NCBI GenBank assembly: GCA_001986395.2
Contig: MQVO02000147.1
Span: 1 to 22,178, forward strand
Direction: 5' to 3'
Length of the DNA: 22,178 bases
Source: Irpex lacteus
Taxonomy: Eukaryota > Basidiomycota > Agaricomycetes > Polyporales > Irpicaceae
Below, one piece after another: positions 7,276 through 16,891 of the stretch (positions are counted from its first letter, which is position 1; every line of letters begins with the position of its first letter). Made by a program: the position numbers and the translations under genes. The notes under the pieces are model-generated. The model was not told where the DNA came from. It ran no database searches and saw only the letters and a list, made by a program, of their open reading frames with translations.

Positions 7276-7684
7276 AAGGTTAAGTAAATAAAGTAAATAA
7301 GATTAAGTGAGCAACTAAGTCTACATTATTTTTGTAAGGAATTATAGTAAAATTTTATATTATATTTAAATAAAAGAATTAGGGAGGAGGGAACAAAATA
7401 ATTAGATAATAAAAAAAATAGGTGGACGGTTAGTCCTTCCATTTTATATATTTAATTTTTGTTTATATTCCCAAACTATTAATAATTTGAACTTTAGCAA
7501 TCAGTCTAATGAGTGAAACTAAAGATCGAAGAGGTAACTTTACTATCTTCTTTATTTAACTAAACTAAAACTAGATCATTTGAACTACGACTAGCCCCTT
7601 TTGAGTAAAGCTAAAGATTAAAGAGAATATAAAGAAAAATAAAGATAATAAAGTTATTTTAACTATTATAATAAATAATAATGA
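7276..7684. other. AT-rich intergenic DNA
   Basis: No gene recognised. A string CCATTTTATATATTTAATTT followed by TTGTTTATATT at about 7439 recurs in close form at about 7912. Confidence 0.5.
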
Positions 7685-7730
7685 CCCAAAAAACTAGGAA
7701 TTAGAAATAATTCTAACTAGTTTTTTGGGG
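7685..7730. repeat. CTAG hairpin element
   Basis: CCCAAAAAACTAGGAATTAG...AATTCTAACTAGTTTTTTGG GG. Same interior as the copy that splits nad4. Confidence 0.85.
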
Positions 7731-8450
7731 AGTAATGTTAAAGAATAAAAATATAGTTAATTGAAGAAAATAATAAAGTCACTCTTCTTTTTATCACTAT
7801 TTTCTTTGGTAAAATAAGAGTGTCCCTTGGGTAAAAATTTTTTAATTTAAAGATTGATGTACTGTAGCTGATTTAATTAAAATCAACACCCTCCCTTTTT
7901 TTAAATATATTTTCCATTTTTATATATTAAATTTTTGTTTATATTAAATTATAATAATTTGTTTTAAAATAGCTAGGTATACTACAATTCCATAAAATGG
8001 TTAGTGTATAGGATTGATTGCTATTTTTAATTTGATTTATAACTAATATAAAACGGAATATTATTGTTTACTATTTATAAGTGTAAAATAAATAAAATGA
8101 ATTAAATTAATAAAGATGTAATAAGATAAGAAATATATTGCTATGATAATAAATAAAATTTAATAGGGGGACCCTCTACTTAAAATAAAATTAAATAAAT
8201 TACACAGTCACAGGAGAGTAAATAATATGTATTATTATTAAATAATTGGAGTCCTCAACATAAAAGAAGTAAAAAGCTTACACTTTCATATAAAAAATAT
8301 AAATCACAACTTACTATTATTTTGGTACTGGCGGCATCCGGCTAAGAGTATTCCTTATAAATTAAGTTGCTAAAGATGATACGGCTAACAAATAGAATAT
8401 ACCTAAATTAAAATCATAAAGAAAAGATAAATATAAAATAAATATAATTT
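7731..8450. other. AT-rich intergenic DNA
   Basis: No gene recognised. It contains a copy of the 35-bp dispersed repeat at 8176-8209, preceded by the same GGACCCT string as the copy at 5150. Confidence 0.5.
8176..8209. repeat. 35-bp dispersed repeat
   Basis: Same unit as 4320-4354, here outside the large duplication. Confidence 0.85.
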
Positions 8451-8451
8451 T

Positions 8452-8625
8452 GATAAAGGTAGAAATAGAGTTAGAATATACACAAACAGTTATTCTAAAT
8501 CAGATGTAGAAAGTTTAGCTTTAGCTATTAATACTAAACTAAATATATATACTGGTGTTTTATTGGATAGAAAAGATCAATGGTTTTTAACTAAAATAAA
8601 AGAATTAACCCTTCCCCCAAATTAA
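8452..8625 (+). pseudogene. LAGLIDADG endonuclease C-terminal remnant
   Basis: The frame reads DKGRNRVRIYTNSYSKSDVE then SLALAINTKLNIYTGVLLDR and KDQWFLTKIKELTLPPN, ending in TAA 8623-8625. The pattern RIYTxSxSKxxVExLAxAI...IYTGVxxDRKDQWxLTI is the C-terminal region of a common fungal mitochondrial LAGLIDADG family. The catalytic helices are not present, so this is a dead fragment. It has no ATG and its own flanks are AT-rich spacer. Confidence 0.7.
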
Positions 8626-8639
8626 ATTTATTACTTATT

Positions 8640-9255
8640 TGAACTCTTACAAAACTAATCCATTCTCTTAGTCAATTTCTCGCATCACGAGATCATTGCT
8701 TTCTATAATCCAAGGGTTATACAACTTTTATAGTTTCGCTAGTAATCTAAATAGTCTTAGAGTAGTTTTTATGTTTTTTCAAAAGAAAAAGTAAACAAAA
8801 AGAATGTGTATTCTATAATGTAACAAATTTATAAGATAGGGAGACAAATTTAATTTATTTTTAGTTATAAGAGCTAAGTCAAACTGCACATTATATTACT
8901 GTGAATATACTTGTTTGAGTAGTAGAAGCTTACTATTCCTTACTGACAAGTTGCTGTTCTTCGCATACACAGAACTCAGGTCCGGATTAATTACGACCCA
9001 GTAATAAACACTACAAATAACCCCTAAACTACTACACTTACACTGTCAAACTGGTGGTTTGAGTAGTAGAAGGAAGTTGGTTAATATCCCGCATACAGTA
9101 AACAAACCTCCAGCAAGAAGAGTACCAAGCTAATGTAAGAATGAATCCATAGTTGTGGTCTACGATGGTTACCCAGGTGCAAATGAAATTACACATCAAC
9201 AAAGAAGAGCAGAAACAAGAGAGATAAACCACTCAATTTAATTAAAATAAAGCTT
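8640..9255. other. Unassigned, less AT-rich spacer
   Basis: Base composition is more balanced than the spacer to the left, and GTTTGAGTAGTAGAAG occurs twice (about 8912 and 9056). A 64-codon minus frame (9038-9232) contains VDHNYGFILTLAWY but no recognisable gene. It could be a decayed gene; I cannot name it. Confidence 0.35.
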
Positions 9256-9303
9256 CCCCAAAAAACTAGGAATTATAATTAATTCTAACTAGTTTTTGTG
9301 GGG
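9256..9303. repeat. CTAG hairpin element
   Basis: CCCCAAAAAACTAGGAATTA...AATTCTAACTAGTTTTTGTG GGG. Full arms with one mismatch near the base. Confidence 0.85.
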
Positions 9304-9449
9304 TCTGGGTAAATTGAACTAAAGCTATAAAAGCTAAAATAATATCCAGAGGATATGGGCAAAGCAAATGTTTCTTTAACAATACGACTACTGCTTCTAC
9401 TCCCCCTATAACTCTCAGTATTCTTGTAAGAGGATAGTTATAGTAATAA

Positions 9450-9800
<351 letters not shown>

Positions 9801-10013
9801 AAAAGATACATTGAACATTTTATTTACTTGGAGCAAGATAAACCTGTTTTAGGGAGATATACTTTCAAGTTAAACTCAGTTGACGAAAGTGCAAATTTAA
9901 TTAACGCAAAGGTTTAAAAAACTTTTATGAAAGTGGAGGTTACTAATGTCGACACTAAAGAGGTTACAATATATTTTTCTATTGGTGCTGCTTCTAATAT
10001 CTCCAAAGTTTAG
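9801..10013 (+). pseudogene. Unknown in-frame extension of cox1 fragment B
   Basis: The cox1 frame continues KRYIEHFIYLEQDKPVLGRY, TFKLNSVDESANLINAKV to TAA 9915-9917, and after that stop the same phase continues KTFMKVEVTNVDTKEVTIYF SIGAASNISKV to TAG 10011-10013. It alternates hydrophobic and polar residues like a beta-rich soluble domain. It does not resemble COX1 or a LAGLIDADG or GIY-YIG endonuclease. It might be an intron-encoded protein fused to the exon frame, or a captured plasmid gene. Confidence 0.4.
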
Positions 10014-10134
10014 TTAAAAGTGGGTATTATTTGTGTCTAACAATAAACTATACTGACAAATAACCATAGTATATATTAACTCGAGGATAAAGTTGTGATT
10101 CGTTTATTTGTATACAAATTATTAAATAAAAAAA

Positions 10135-10156
10135 AAAAGGATAAGCTTATCCTTTT
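10135..10156. repeat. 22-bp perfect palindrome
   Basis: AAAAGGATAAGCTTATCCTT followed by TT: a perfect inverted repeat with no loop. It separates the cox1-linked frame from the next group of unknown frames and could be a cruciform, a terminator or a fused end. Confidence 0.6.
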
Positions 10157-10322
10157 GATATGGAAGAGAAATTAAGTTTAAAAACATCCTTATATAATCC
10201 AAAAAGGTTTAATCGAATTAACTGTCAAAAACAAATTGGGCTTACATTAACCAATTTAAATAAAACACACACTTTATCCTTTTTATTTTAACTTTTATTT
10301 TTAGGGGAGGGAGAATCTTTAA

Positions 10323-10571
10323 ATTTATTTCAATGGAGGAGAGGATTATGGGAGCTATAAAATGTATTTCTTTGTGTATTTAAAAGCAGCGTATGATATA
10401 AATCTATATGTTCGAGGTGGCTCTGTAGCAAACTATTATAAAATGTATAAAACATCCGAGGGTTGAGGTTTATTTTATAGTAAGGATGTACGAATTTAAT
10501 GTAATACATTAACTAGTTATAAGGGGATAATTGTCTATAATAAACTTTATGGTTATTGAACAGAAAGTTAA
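10323..10571 (+). pseudogene. Unknown protein remnant, one in-frame TAA
   Basis: The frame opens at 10323 and reads YFNGGEDYGSYKMYFFVYLK, AAYDINLYVRGGSVANYYKM, YKTSEGWGLFYSKDVRI, a TAA at 10497-10499, then CNTLTSYKGIIVYNKLYGYW TES to TAA 10569-10571. Two Trp are TGA. It is rich in Tyr and Gly. It has no ATG start. No family is recognised; position between two other unknown frames suggests they belong to one captured element. Confidence 0.4.
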
Positions 10572-10625
10572 TGATGGTATATGTGACGTCGTGCCTCATC
10601 GTAACATCTTGCTCGTCATAGTTAA

Positions 10626-10970
10626 GGGGGGAAACTCAAAGATTTAGCTTGTCAAGGGCAAGGTTTTAAGGTGTTTGTAAACGCAAATGCTAAGCGTTAT
10701 TTTAGCACAACTCGAACAGTACTTAATGATGAAAGTGTGGATAGAGGGATTGATCAGACAATAGGTCAATTGGATGGTCATCTTTATGATACCACTGATA
10801 AGCTTCTCCGTGATAAATTTTATTTTAAAAGATTTTGGATTTATTACCGGATTTCCTGTACTTGTGATTTAGTCATTAATCCTTTTTGTATTATTATTAA
10901 AAAAGGGGGGGGTTTTACCTTAAATTTTGAGTTGAATGGTGGGTTGCAGCAAGAAATAATAAGGGGGTAA
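10626..10970 (+). CDS. Unknown frame, possible plasmid or intron protein piece
   Basis: Open from a TAA at 10623-10625 to TAA 10968-10970. It reads GGKLKDLACQGQGFKVFVNA, NAKRYFSTTRTVLNDESVDR, GIDQTIGQLDGHLYDTTDKL and LRDKFYFKRFWIYY. There is no ATG; GTG at 10671 is a possible start. The second half passes through a run of eight G and then reads GGGFTLNFELNGGLQQEIIR, where phase is doubtful. Soluble, mixed charge, no known motif that I can place. Confidence 0.4.
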   Translation, partial: GGKLKDLACQGQGFKVFVNANAKRYFSTTRTVLNDESVDRGIDQTIGQLDGHLYDTTDKLLRDKFYFKRFWIYYRISCTCDLVINPFCIIIKKGGGFTLNFELNGGLQQEIIRG

Positions 10971-11053
10971 ACAAATTTATCTCAACTTAGATTGTTCCAT
11001 TTTGTTCCATTCTTAAAAGAGATTATTAGAATAAGTTTTTGTTATTATTTAAA

Positions 11054-11146
11054 CCCAAAAAAACTAGGGTCGCGGTAGAAATAATCCCCAAAAAAACTAG
11101 TTAGAATTATTTATAATACCTAGTTTTTGGGGATGTTTTTTGGGGG
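11054..11146. repeat. Nested hairpin element (hairpin within hairpin)
   Basis: The outer left arm CCCAAAAAAACTAGGGTCGC GGTAGAAATAAT is followed by a complete inner element (11086-11132) and then the outer right end ATGTTTTTTGGGGG. The outer interior GGGTCGCGGTAGAA also occurs, inverted, in the element at 21059-21115. This is clear evidence that one element was inserted into another. Confidence 0.85.
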
Positions 11147-11218
11147 ATCCTTTTTTTATATTATTTCTTTTTAAGAATTAAAAAGAAAAAGAGTATGGGG
11201 GCAAGGATAAAAACAAGA

Positions 11219-11291
11219 ATGGTAGAAGACTAAGTGGATTGTTACTCTTTTTGGGAAAGAGCCCTAGCGTGTTCGAGTCACGCCTACCATA
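11219..11291 (+). tRNA. trnP: tRNA-Pro (anticodon UGG)
   Basis: The acceptor ATGGTAG pairs with CTACCAT. The anticodon stem CTCTT/AAGAG closes the loop TTTGGGA, giving UGG with G37, as is usual for tRNA-Pro. The T-stem GCGTG/CACGC has the loop TTCGAGT. All four arms are sound. Confidence 0.9.
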
Positions 11292-11331
11292 TACTTAAAA
11301 AAAATAAAATATTTTAACTTATAAAAATTAG

Positions 11332-11404
11332 GGTGCCATGTCAGAGTGGTTAATGTGGAGTACTGTTAATACTTTTTTCAGAGGTTCAATTCCTCTTGGC
11401 ACCT
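11332..11404 (+). tRNA. trnN: tRNA-Asn (anticodon GUU)
   Basis: The acceptor GGTGCCA pairs with TGGCACC. The anticodon stem GAGTA/TACTT closes the loop CTGTTAA, the classic Asn loop. The T-stem AGAGG/CCTCT has the loop TTCAATT. It follows trnP by 40 bases. Confidence 0.88.
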
Positions 11405-11564
11405 ATAAAAATAATACTACAATAACTAATACCATTTATCATTTTTTCCCCTTTTTATTATTAAATAAATAAAAAGGTATAAAATAAGGAGAAACACCTT
11501 CCTTATTATTAAGATGAAGATGGTGGATTGTTATTATCAAATTAGCTATACACTAAACCTCTAA

Positions 11565-12225
11565 ACTTACTATTTAGTTAGTAAAGTAACTATAAAAAAT
11601 AAATATAATATATTTTTATACTATGGTACAAAGAGATTATTTGGATGGATTTACAGACTATTTGATGAGTGGCTAGTACCAAGACCACCACCAGATCCAG
11701 ATTGGAAAATATGGAGATGGGGCTCAAACTCATACGACACCAGACCTGTAAATCCAAATATATTCTCCTCAGGAAGTATGGACAGATACACCGTACCCAA
11801 GATAGAATCCAATTTCAGTAAAACCCACAACAATATATGAGTCACTTACAGGGAAGACACATACAGATAGTTGGGTACCTACATGGGTATGGTGGGTAGT
11901 TGGTGGAATTGTCTCATTTGGAGTAATATTCACAGCATTTTCAGTATACAAAGATCCATCAATCATAACAAATTTATTTCCATGGAATAGAACTCCTAAT
12001 GTAAATAATAATGTTCCACAGAATGGATTAGGTGCACCTGGTGATCAACCTGATATACAAATAAATGATGCAAGAACACACAGAAACCCCATATATTGGT
12101 TATATGATGGTCTTACAATGGTGACAGGTAACTACAGAACAGCATTGAATTGGTTCAATCCGTTCCATTGGGTATCTGGATACATCAGATCAATAATTTT
12201 GCATGATCAAACTAAAATACAGTAA
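11565..12225 (+). CDS. Unknown membrane protein with one frameshift
   Basis: Two phases form one coherent protein. The first reads YGTKRLFGWIYRLFDEWLVP, RPPPDPDWKIWRWGSNSYDT and SGSMDRYTVPK; near 11800-11811 the phase shifts by one base and continues PISVKPTTIYESLTGKTHTD, SWVPTWVWWVVGGIVSFGVI FTAFSVY (a transmembrane helix, about 11872-11949), then NGLGAPGDQPDIQINDARTH, WLYDGLTMVTGNYRTALNWF and NPFHWVSGYIRS, ending at TAA 12223-12225. There is no ATG start. Trp and Pro are frequent. The family is not recognised. It is probably single-pass with soluble domains on both sides and is followed closely by the two acidic frames. Confidence 0.5.
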
Positions 12226-12303
12226 ATCGTGCACAATTTCCAAAAAAATAATGATAAATAATAATTAGATTAATTTGGTATTTGTGAAAGTAACAGTGAA
12301 AGA

Positions 12304-12999
12304 TTGTTGAGAGAGACTAGGTTAAGAGAGGTTCAAGAAGCTCACGATGTATTTGTACATGGTACAGGTGTACACACTCCTGCAAAACCGAGCGGACCCT
12401 TCGATCCCTCAGCAGCATTTGAGAAAACAAGTTATTTAAAACAATCTGTAGCTGGTACTGGACACAACTCACCATTACATGCACCTTCTGTTAAAGATAC
12501 ACTTAAAAACTTTAGTATGGAAAATGCATTTAATGAAGCTAAAAACCCAATAAAATCTACTCCTATTGACCCTGCAAATATTCCTGCTGATGATCAGAAA
12601 GCATGGAGTGAACATGAGTATGAAAAAGGTAAAGGTCCAGGTCCCAAAAATGATGTAAATCCAGCTGAAGGATCATCTAATAAATCTTCTAACAATCAAC
12701 CTCAATCTCCTAAATCTGATGTTAGTGATCATCAACCTCAATCTCATAAATCTGAGGTGAATGATCATCAAACAGAAGATGATAAAGGTAAAAATGATAA
12801 AGGTAAAGATAAACAAGAGGATACAAATAAATCATCTAAACAAACTAAAGCAGATAGAGCTACAGTGAGTTTAGATGATGAAGAAGAAGAACCTCAGCGT
12901 AGACATCCAATACTTGATGCATTCCATAAAATGATTAGTAATAAGAGAGCTCTAAGAGAGCAAGCACCTACAACTATTTTTGATACTGATACTCAATGA
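12304..12999 (+). CDS. Acidic, disordered protein with short repeats
   Basis: A 231-codon frame from a TTG (the phase is open back to 12274, with no ATG). The start LRETRLREVQEAHDVFVHGT is helical, the middle is Pro/Ser/Asp/Lys-rich, and an imperfect repeat is visible (QPQSPKSDVSDH then QPQSHKSEVNDH). A KGKNDKGKDKQ tract and an acidic DDEEEE run follow, then a basic tail HPILDAFHKMISNKRALREQ. It has no transmembrane segment or known domain. It starts 79 bases after the membrane protein and overlaps the next frame. Bias is unusual for a mitochondrial core gene. Confidence 0.6.
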   Translation: MLRETRLREVQEAHDVFVHGTGVHTPAKPSGPFDPSAAFEKTSYLKQSVAGTGHNSPLHAPSVKDTLKNFSMENAFNEAKNPIKSTPIDPANIPADDQKAWSEHEYEKGKGPGPKNDVNPAEGSSNKSSNNQPQSPKSDVSDHQPQSHKSEVNDHQTEDDKGKNDKGKDKQEDTNKSSKQTKADRATVSLDDEEEEPQRRHPILDAFHKMISNKRALREQAPTTIFDTDTQ

Positions 13000-13399
13000 T
13001 AATTCAAATATTCCCCATGAATATAAGAATGAGCATGATAAAGATTCAAAATTTAAGCCTAATATCTATAGAATAAATGATGCATATATGGAAGATAAAG
13101 ATTTAGAACGTGATGTAAGAAGATATAATGAACCTAATGATGAAAATTATTGGTCAAGTGAAGGAAGTTCTTACGATCATGATCATAATTCTAATGTAGA
13201 TAAGACTCCAAAAGAGTTTAATAAATCTATTTATAATTATCATGATGAGTTTGCCAGCCCAGTTGATTTAGAATCTATTAAAAGAGATGATTCTATCTCT
13301 AAAATATTAGATGATGTGTGGGCTGATAAAACTCAAGATGATACTCCTGAAAGTAATATTAATGAGAGTAAATCATCAAATGAGGATAATGATAAATGA
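12980..13399 (+). CDS. Acidic Asp/Asn/Ser-rich protein, possibly the 3' part of its neighbour
   Basis: A 139-codon frame that overlaps the end of the preceding gene by 20 bases in another phase. It is hydrophilic (NDNSNIPHEYKNEHDKDSKF, ERDVRRYNEPNDENYWSSEG, DSISKILDDVWADKTQDD) and has no ATG at the overlap. The composition is like the upstream protein, and a T-run at 12976-12981 lies in the overlap. One long protein with a frameshift is as likely as two overlapping genes. Confidence 0.55.
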   Translation: MILILNDNSNIPHEYKNEHDKDSKFKPNIYRINDAYMEDKDLERDVRRYNEPNDENYWSSEGSSYDHDHNSNVDKTPKEFNKSIYNYHDEFASPVDLESIKRDDSISKILDDVWADKTQDDTPESNINESKSSNEDNDK

Positions 13400-13970
13400 G
13401 ATTTTTAATATAACCCCAAATGCGAGTTAGGTAATGGGAGTTAGAATTTGTCTATAGGAATAATTTTGTGTCTAATATAATAAAAATATATAATTAACTA
13501 TTTTTATATTGTCCTGATTTAAATCTAAAAATTTTAGATACAAAGTGGTACTAATTTCTAATTTAAATTAAATTAATTTTTGTTCCAGACATAAGTGTTA
13601 AATATTATATAATAAACTTTACTCTTCTTCTCTCCCTTTTTTCTTTAAAATAAAAGTAGGGAGACTTGCTTAATATATACCCTTAATTTAATTAAATTTC
13701 TTTTTTATAAAATTTTACCCCAAGTTAACTTGTTTTTACTTCTTAATGTATTCTATAACCTTTACTAAATAGTAATAATATAAATAAATTACCTCTTTTT
13801 GTCTTTTTGCCCTTTATCTTTTTTAATAAAAAAAAAAAAATAAAAGAAATAAAATAAGAAGAAGAGGCAACGATTATTTTTATCTCAGTTTTAGACATCT
13901 TAACTCTCTTTTAGGTTTATATCTCCATCCACAGTTTGTACTGTCGAAGGATAGATTTTTTTACTTAAAC
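13400..13970. other. AT-rich intergenic DNA
   Basis: No gene recognised. It contains long A and T runs and a TTAATTTAATTAAATTT string related to the AT palindrome. Confidence 0.5.
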
Positions 13971-14039
13971 TAAAAAAAAACTAGGACCCAGCCCACAAAG
14001 TGGATTGGATTGTGGACAGAAATAATTAGTTTTTTTGGG
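13971..14039. repeat. CTAG hairpin element with enlarged interior
   Basis: The arm AAAAAAAAACTAGG and the right arm AATTAGTTTTTTTGGG enclose a GC-richer insert with CCCACA pairing with TGTGG and a GTGGATTGG string. The shared GAAATAATT core precedes the right arm. The C-run of the left arm is lost. Confidence 0.75.
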
Positions 14040-14387
14040 ATCTATGAGATTTTACAGTTAGCTCAGTAATTTTATAACTATAATGATCACACTTTTCAAT
14101 TTGATGGCAATAAATTCTTTTAGTTCGTCACCAGTATGCATAAGAATTGAACAGTTTTTTGGATTATCTGAGTATTAAGACAATCCACTTAGAATCTAAA
14201 GAGGTCGTGGTTGGAGGATAATCAGTCTTCTAATCTTAAATATAGTCTCATCAAATACTTGTAAAGCTAAAGGGATTGGAACCTTAAGATATGAAGGGAA
14301 TAATACGATATATTGTATAGTAATAAAGTTTACTAGAATGAGGAATCTCCGATAAAAGCAAATAAAGACAATCAATACTTTTTTAAT

Positions 14388-14725
14388 TTAGGGGGGAGTG
14401 TCAAGACGAGTACCATTTGCATCAATCCGAATATAATATATTTGTACTTTTATCTATATAATCGGCAGGGTATTCTCTATCAAGAATAGTATTATGTATT
14501 ATTTTAGCTATATTTTTATATTCTTCGAGTTTATAGATATATTATATAATACTAGAACACAACGCCCATTTTCATGTAAGATGTTGGAATGTATTTATAA
14601 TTCTTTCTACGTATGCATCAGATATATTATTATGTCTATGTATAACAGTAAAATCTTTTTTTCATTTTCAATAACTCTTTGTATAATTTCTAGATAACAG
14701 ATAAAAGTATAGAATGGTTTATAAT
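14388..14725 (-). pseudogene. Unknown protein remnant (copy 2)
   Basis: Duplicate of 3637-3975. It keeps the shared in-frame TAA and lacks one base near 14657, in the Glu-Lys-Gln stretch, that copy 1 has. Confidence 0.4.
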
Positions 14726-14766
14726 CTATCCAAAAAAAACTAGGGCTCTTTGTTGGAAGTACTTTT

Positions 14767-15045
14767 TTAATTTATCCTTTTTATTACCTTAACTTCTATT
14801 AAATTACTGTTATTTGATAGAAGAATAACTAATTCTAAACCCAATAATATTAATTCCTCATTAGAGAGATATAGATTGTTTTCACTACGGTACTCTAAAA
14901 ATTTACATTCATTACTTATTACTCCACTTTCTAAATCTTTATTATACTTTTCTATACATACCAGTTCACTGCTGAGTACTACCAACAACACTTCTAACAC
15001 ATGCACTAGAAATACTTTACTGAGACTGAGATTTTGTTGATGCAA
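14767..15045 (-). CDS. Unknown 92-aa frame (copy 2)
   Basis: Identical in translation to 4015-4293. No ATG start; no family recognised. Confidence 0.4.
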   Translation of the reverse strand: MHQQNLSLSKVFLVHVLEVLLVVLSSELVCIEKYNKDLESGVISNECKFLEYRSENNLYLSNEELILLGLELVILLSNNSNLIEVKVIKRIN

Positions 15046-15071
15046 ATAAAGACAATCAATACTTTTTTAAT

Positions 15072-15107
15072 CTACTTAAAAATAAAATTAAATAAATTAC
15101 ACAGTCT
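15072..15107. repeat. 35-bp dispersed repeat
   Basis: Copy of the unit at 4320, with one extra A. Confidence 0.8.
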
Positions 15108-15124
15108 TTCTTTCTTTTTAATCT

Positions 15125-15314
15125 TATTCCCCTTTCTCCTACTTTAATAAGTAGACCTGATATACAAACCATGAGCTACTGATAATACTAAACTACCAGT
15201 TAAACCTGTGATACTATAAGAGAATATACTTAATATACATACAGCCATATGAGATAAAGAACTCTAAGCTACTATAACTATCAGATCAGTTTGTCTTAAT
15301 GTTATTATAGGTGC
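15125..15314 (-). pseudogene. nad4: nad4 central fragment (copy 2)
   Basis: Duplicate of 4375-4563. It shares the TAG before SSxSHM and has further deletions near 15160-15170 that break the HGFVSSGL part. Confidence 0.75.
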
Positions 15315-15318
15315 CCTA

Positions 15319-15342
15319 ATTAAAATTTAATTAAATTTTAAT
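15319..15342. repeat. 24-bp AT-rich perfect palindrome
   Basis: Duplicate of 4568-4591. Confidence 0.75.
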
Positions 15343-15608
15343 AACCCCTACCAAAATAATTAAATAATTTATTAAGCCACTAGCCACTAAAGTGGAGTGG
15401 AGAGTGATTACAATAAACTATTATTCTTTTGAAGAGTTAAATAAATAGAGTAGGGAAAAGAGTTAAATAATTATAAAAATATTATTCTAAGATTATTTAT
15501 TATTAAATCGCTAGCTCCCTTTAAATTCTTTAACTTTAACTCATCTTTGAGAGAACAAACATTAATTTATTTTAATTGTTTAATTAAATTTATTCTTATT
15601 CTAACAAT

Positions 15609-15656
15609 CCCCCAAAAAACTAATTAGAATGAATTCTAATTCCTAGTGTTTTTGGG
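15609..15656. repeat. CTAG hairpin element (copy 2)
   Basis: Duplicate of 4856-4902, with five C at the left end. Confidence 0.85.
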
Positions 15657-15903
15657 ACTCTGATTCTTTAGTTATTATTTGTAAGTTAATTGGAGGGAGG
15701 ACACAAGGGGGAATCCCTCTAGTACTAATCTTAACTCTTTGGAACCCAAGTTAATTGGAGGGAGGACACTCAGTTAAATAAATAGAGTATTTATTATCCT
15801 TTAGGTTAAAGAGAATTAGAATAAATAATAAGATAGCTATTTACTTAGTCTATCCATATTCCACAAAGGGTATTAGTTAGAATTATATTGTTAAATAGAC
15901 CCT

Positions 15904-15938
15904 CTACTTAAAATAAAATTAAATAAATTACACAGTCT
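15904..15938. repeat. 35-bp dispersed repeat
   Basis: Duplicate of 5150-5184. Confidence 0.85.
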
Positions 15939-15972
15939 GTACCCTAAAATAATTCTAACTAGTTTTTTTTGG

Positions 15973-16266
15973 ATGGTAGTAGGATTTACTATTGCTGAAG
16001 GATCCTTCCATATTAAGTCCAACGGTGATTTCTGTTTTAGTCTGAAGCAACGTCCACATCTAGTACTGTTTGAAGCACTGCGGCTACTATTTAACACTCG
16101 TGTAAAGATTCACACATCAGATGGTTATAATACTTTGGTTATGACTTCACTACGGGATCTGACAACAGTGGTTACTTTCTTTCTATTCTCCGGGGCTTCA
16201 CCCTCTGACAGGACTGAAGCTTCACAGCTACATGCGGTGGATCGAACAAATGAAGGTAATTATTAA
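15973..16266 (+). pseudogene. LAGLIDADG homing endonuclease C-terminal part (copy 2)
   Basis: Duplicate of 5218-5510. Here the TTTCTTT stretch keeps phase into FFLFSG, but one extra G in the following G-run shifts the frame, so the usual LHPLTGLKLHSYMRW end is out of phase. Together with copy 1 this suggests an intact frame in the real molecule for this part. The catalytic Glu of GFTIAEGSF is present. The first LAGLIDADG helix is absent. Confidence 0.8.
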
Positions 16267-16287
16267 TAAAAAGAATAGGGGAGGTAC

Positions 16288-16585
16288 TTAAAATAAAATA
16301 TCAAAAAGAAGAATATCTAGCACTACAAAATATAGCAATTATAAATGCAGGTACATTATGATATACATTATTCCAACTAGCTAGTACATAGATAGGCGTT
16401 ATAAAGGTAGTAAGTATAACTATGTATAGATTAATGGCTCCATATGTAGATGACAATAAGGTAACATAATCCTCTACTGCTTTATATTAACTTAAAGAAA
16501 TATAGAAGGAATACCATATCTGTAGTGATAGAATTAATACTACTGTAGAGATAGTTAGGGTAATATAATTAGCATAGACCTTCAC
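16288..16585 (-). pseudogene. nad4: nad4 N-terminal fragment (copy 2)
   Basis: Duplicate of 5531-5827, with the same in-frame TAA and one extra base in the A-run near 16328. Confidence 0.78.
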
Positions 16586-16645
16586 AACTATAAAGCTTTC
16601 CCCCCTTCAATCAATACTTTTTTAATTTAGGGGGGAGTGGTTACT

Positions 16646-16891
16646 ATGGATACCAAATCTGGAAGAAATTTGTGTACATACAGAATCAATAAACAATCTG
16701 CCTCTCGGCTCCTGGTACTCTTTGAAGTCCCACACTTCGTCGGGGAGCTGTTAAATTTAAGCCGAATTTTAATAGATAACCCAAATAAAAATAAATTAAT
16801 AAAACAAAAAACTTTTTTTAATAATAAAAGAATCGATGACAATATAGTTAACATCAATAGTATTTTAAAGGAGTTATTTAAGGATAACTAG
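16646..16891 (+). CDS. Small hypothetical protein (81 aa)
   Basis: ATG-started frame reading MDTKSGRNLCTYRINKQSAS, RLLVLFEVPHFVGELLNLSR, then a Lys/Asn-rich tail with NPNKNKLIKQKTFFNNKRID. It is basic, with one hydrophobic segment too short for a clear membrane helix. It begins just outside duplication copy 2 and ends just before rnl. No family is recognised. Confidence 0.4.
   Translation: MDTKSGRNLCTYRINKQSASRLLVLFEVPHFVGELLNLSRILIDNPNKNKLIKQKTFFNNKRIDDNIVNINSILKELFKDN

Larger units (their letters stand above)
14162..16626. repeat. 2.46 kb direct duplication, copy 2
   Basis: See 3411-5868. Copy 2 is a few bases longer. It begins at GATTATCTGAGTATTAAGAC, where copy 1 touches the nad5 exon, and ends in the CAATCAATACTTTTTTAAT module, continuing here into TTAGGGGGGAGTGG. 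Confidence 0.95.

Noticed and set aside
11651..11966. Two minus-strand frames
   Set aside because: Antisense to the membrane protein frames, with no protein features.
14058..14141. Minus-strand 27-codon ATG frame (MHTGDELKEFIAIKLK...)
   Set aside because: Too short and without context or similarity to support a gene.
16627..16857. Minus-strand frame opposite the 81-aa ORF
   Set aside because: Shadow of the ATG-started plus frame.
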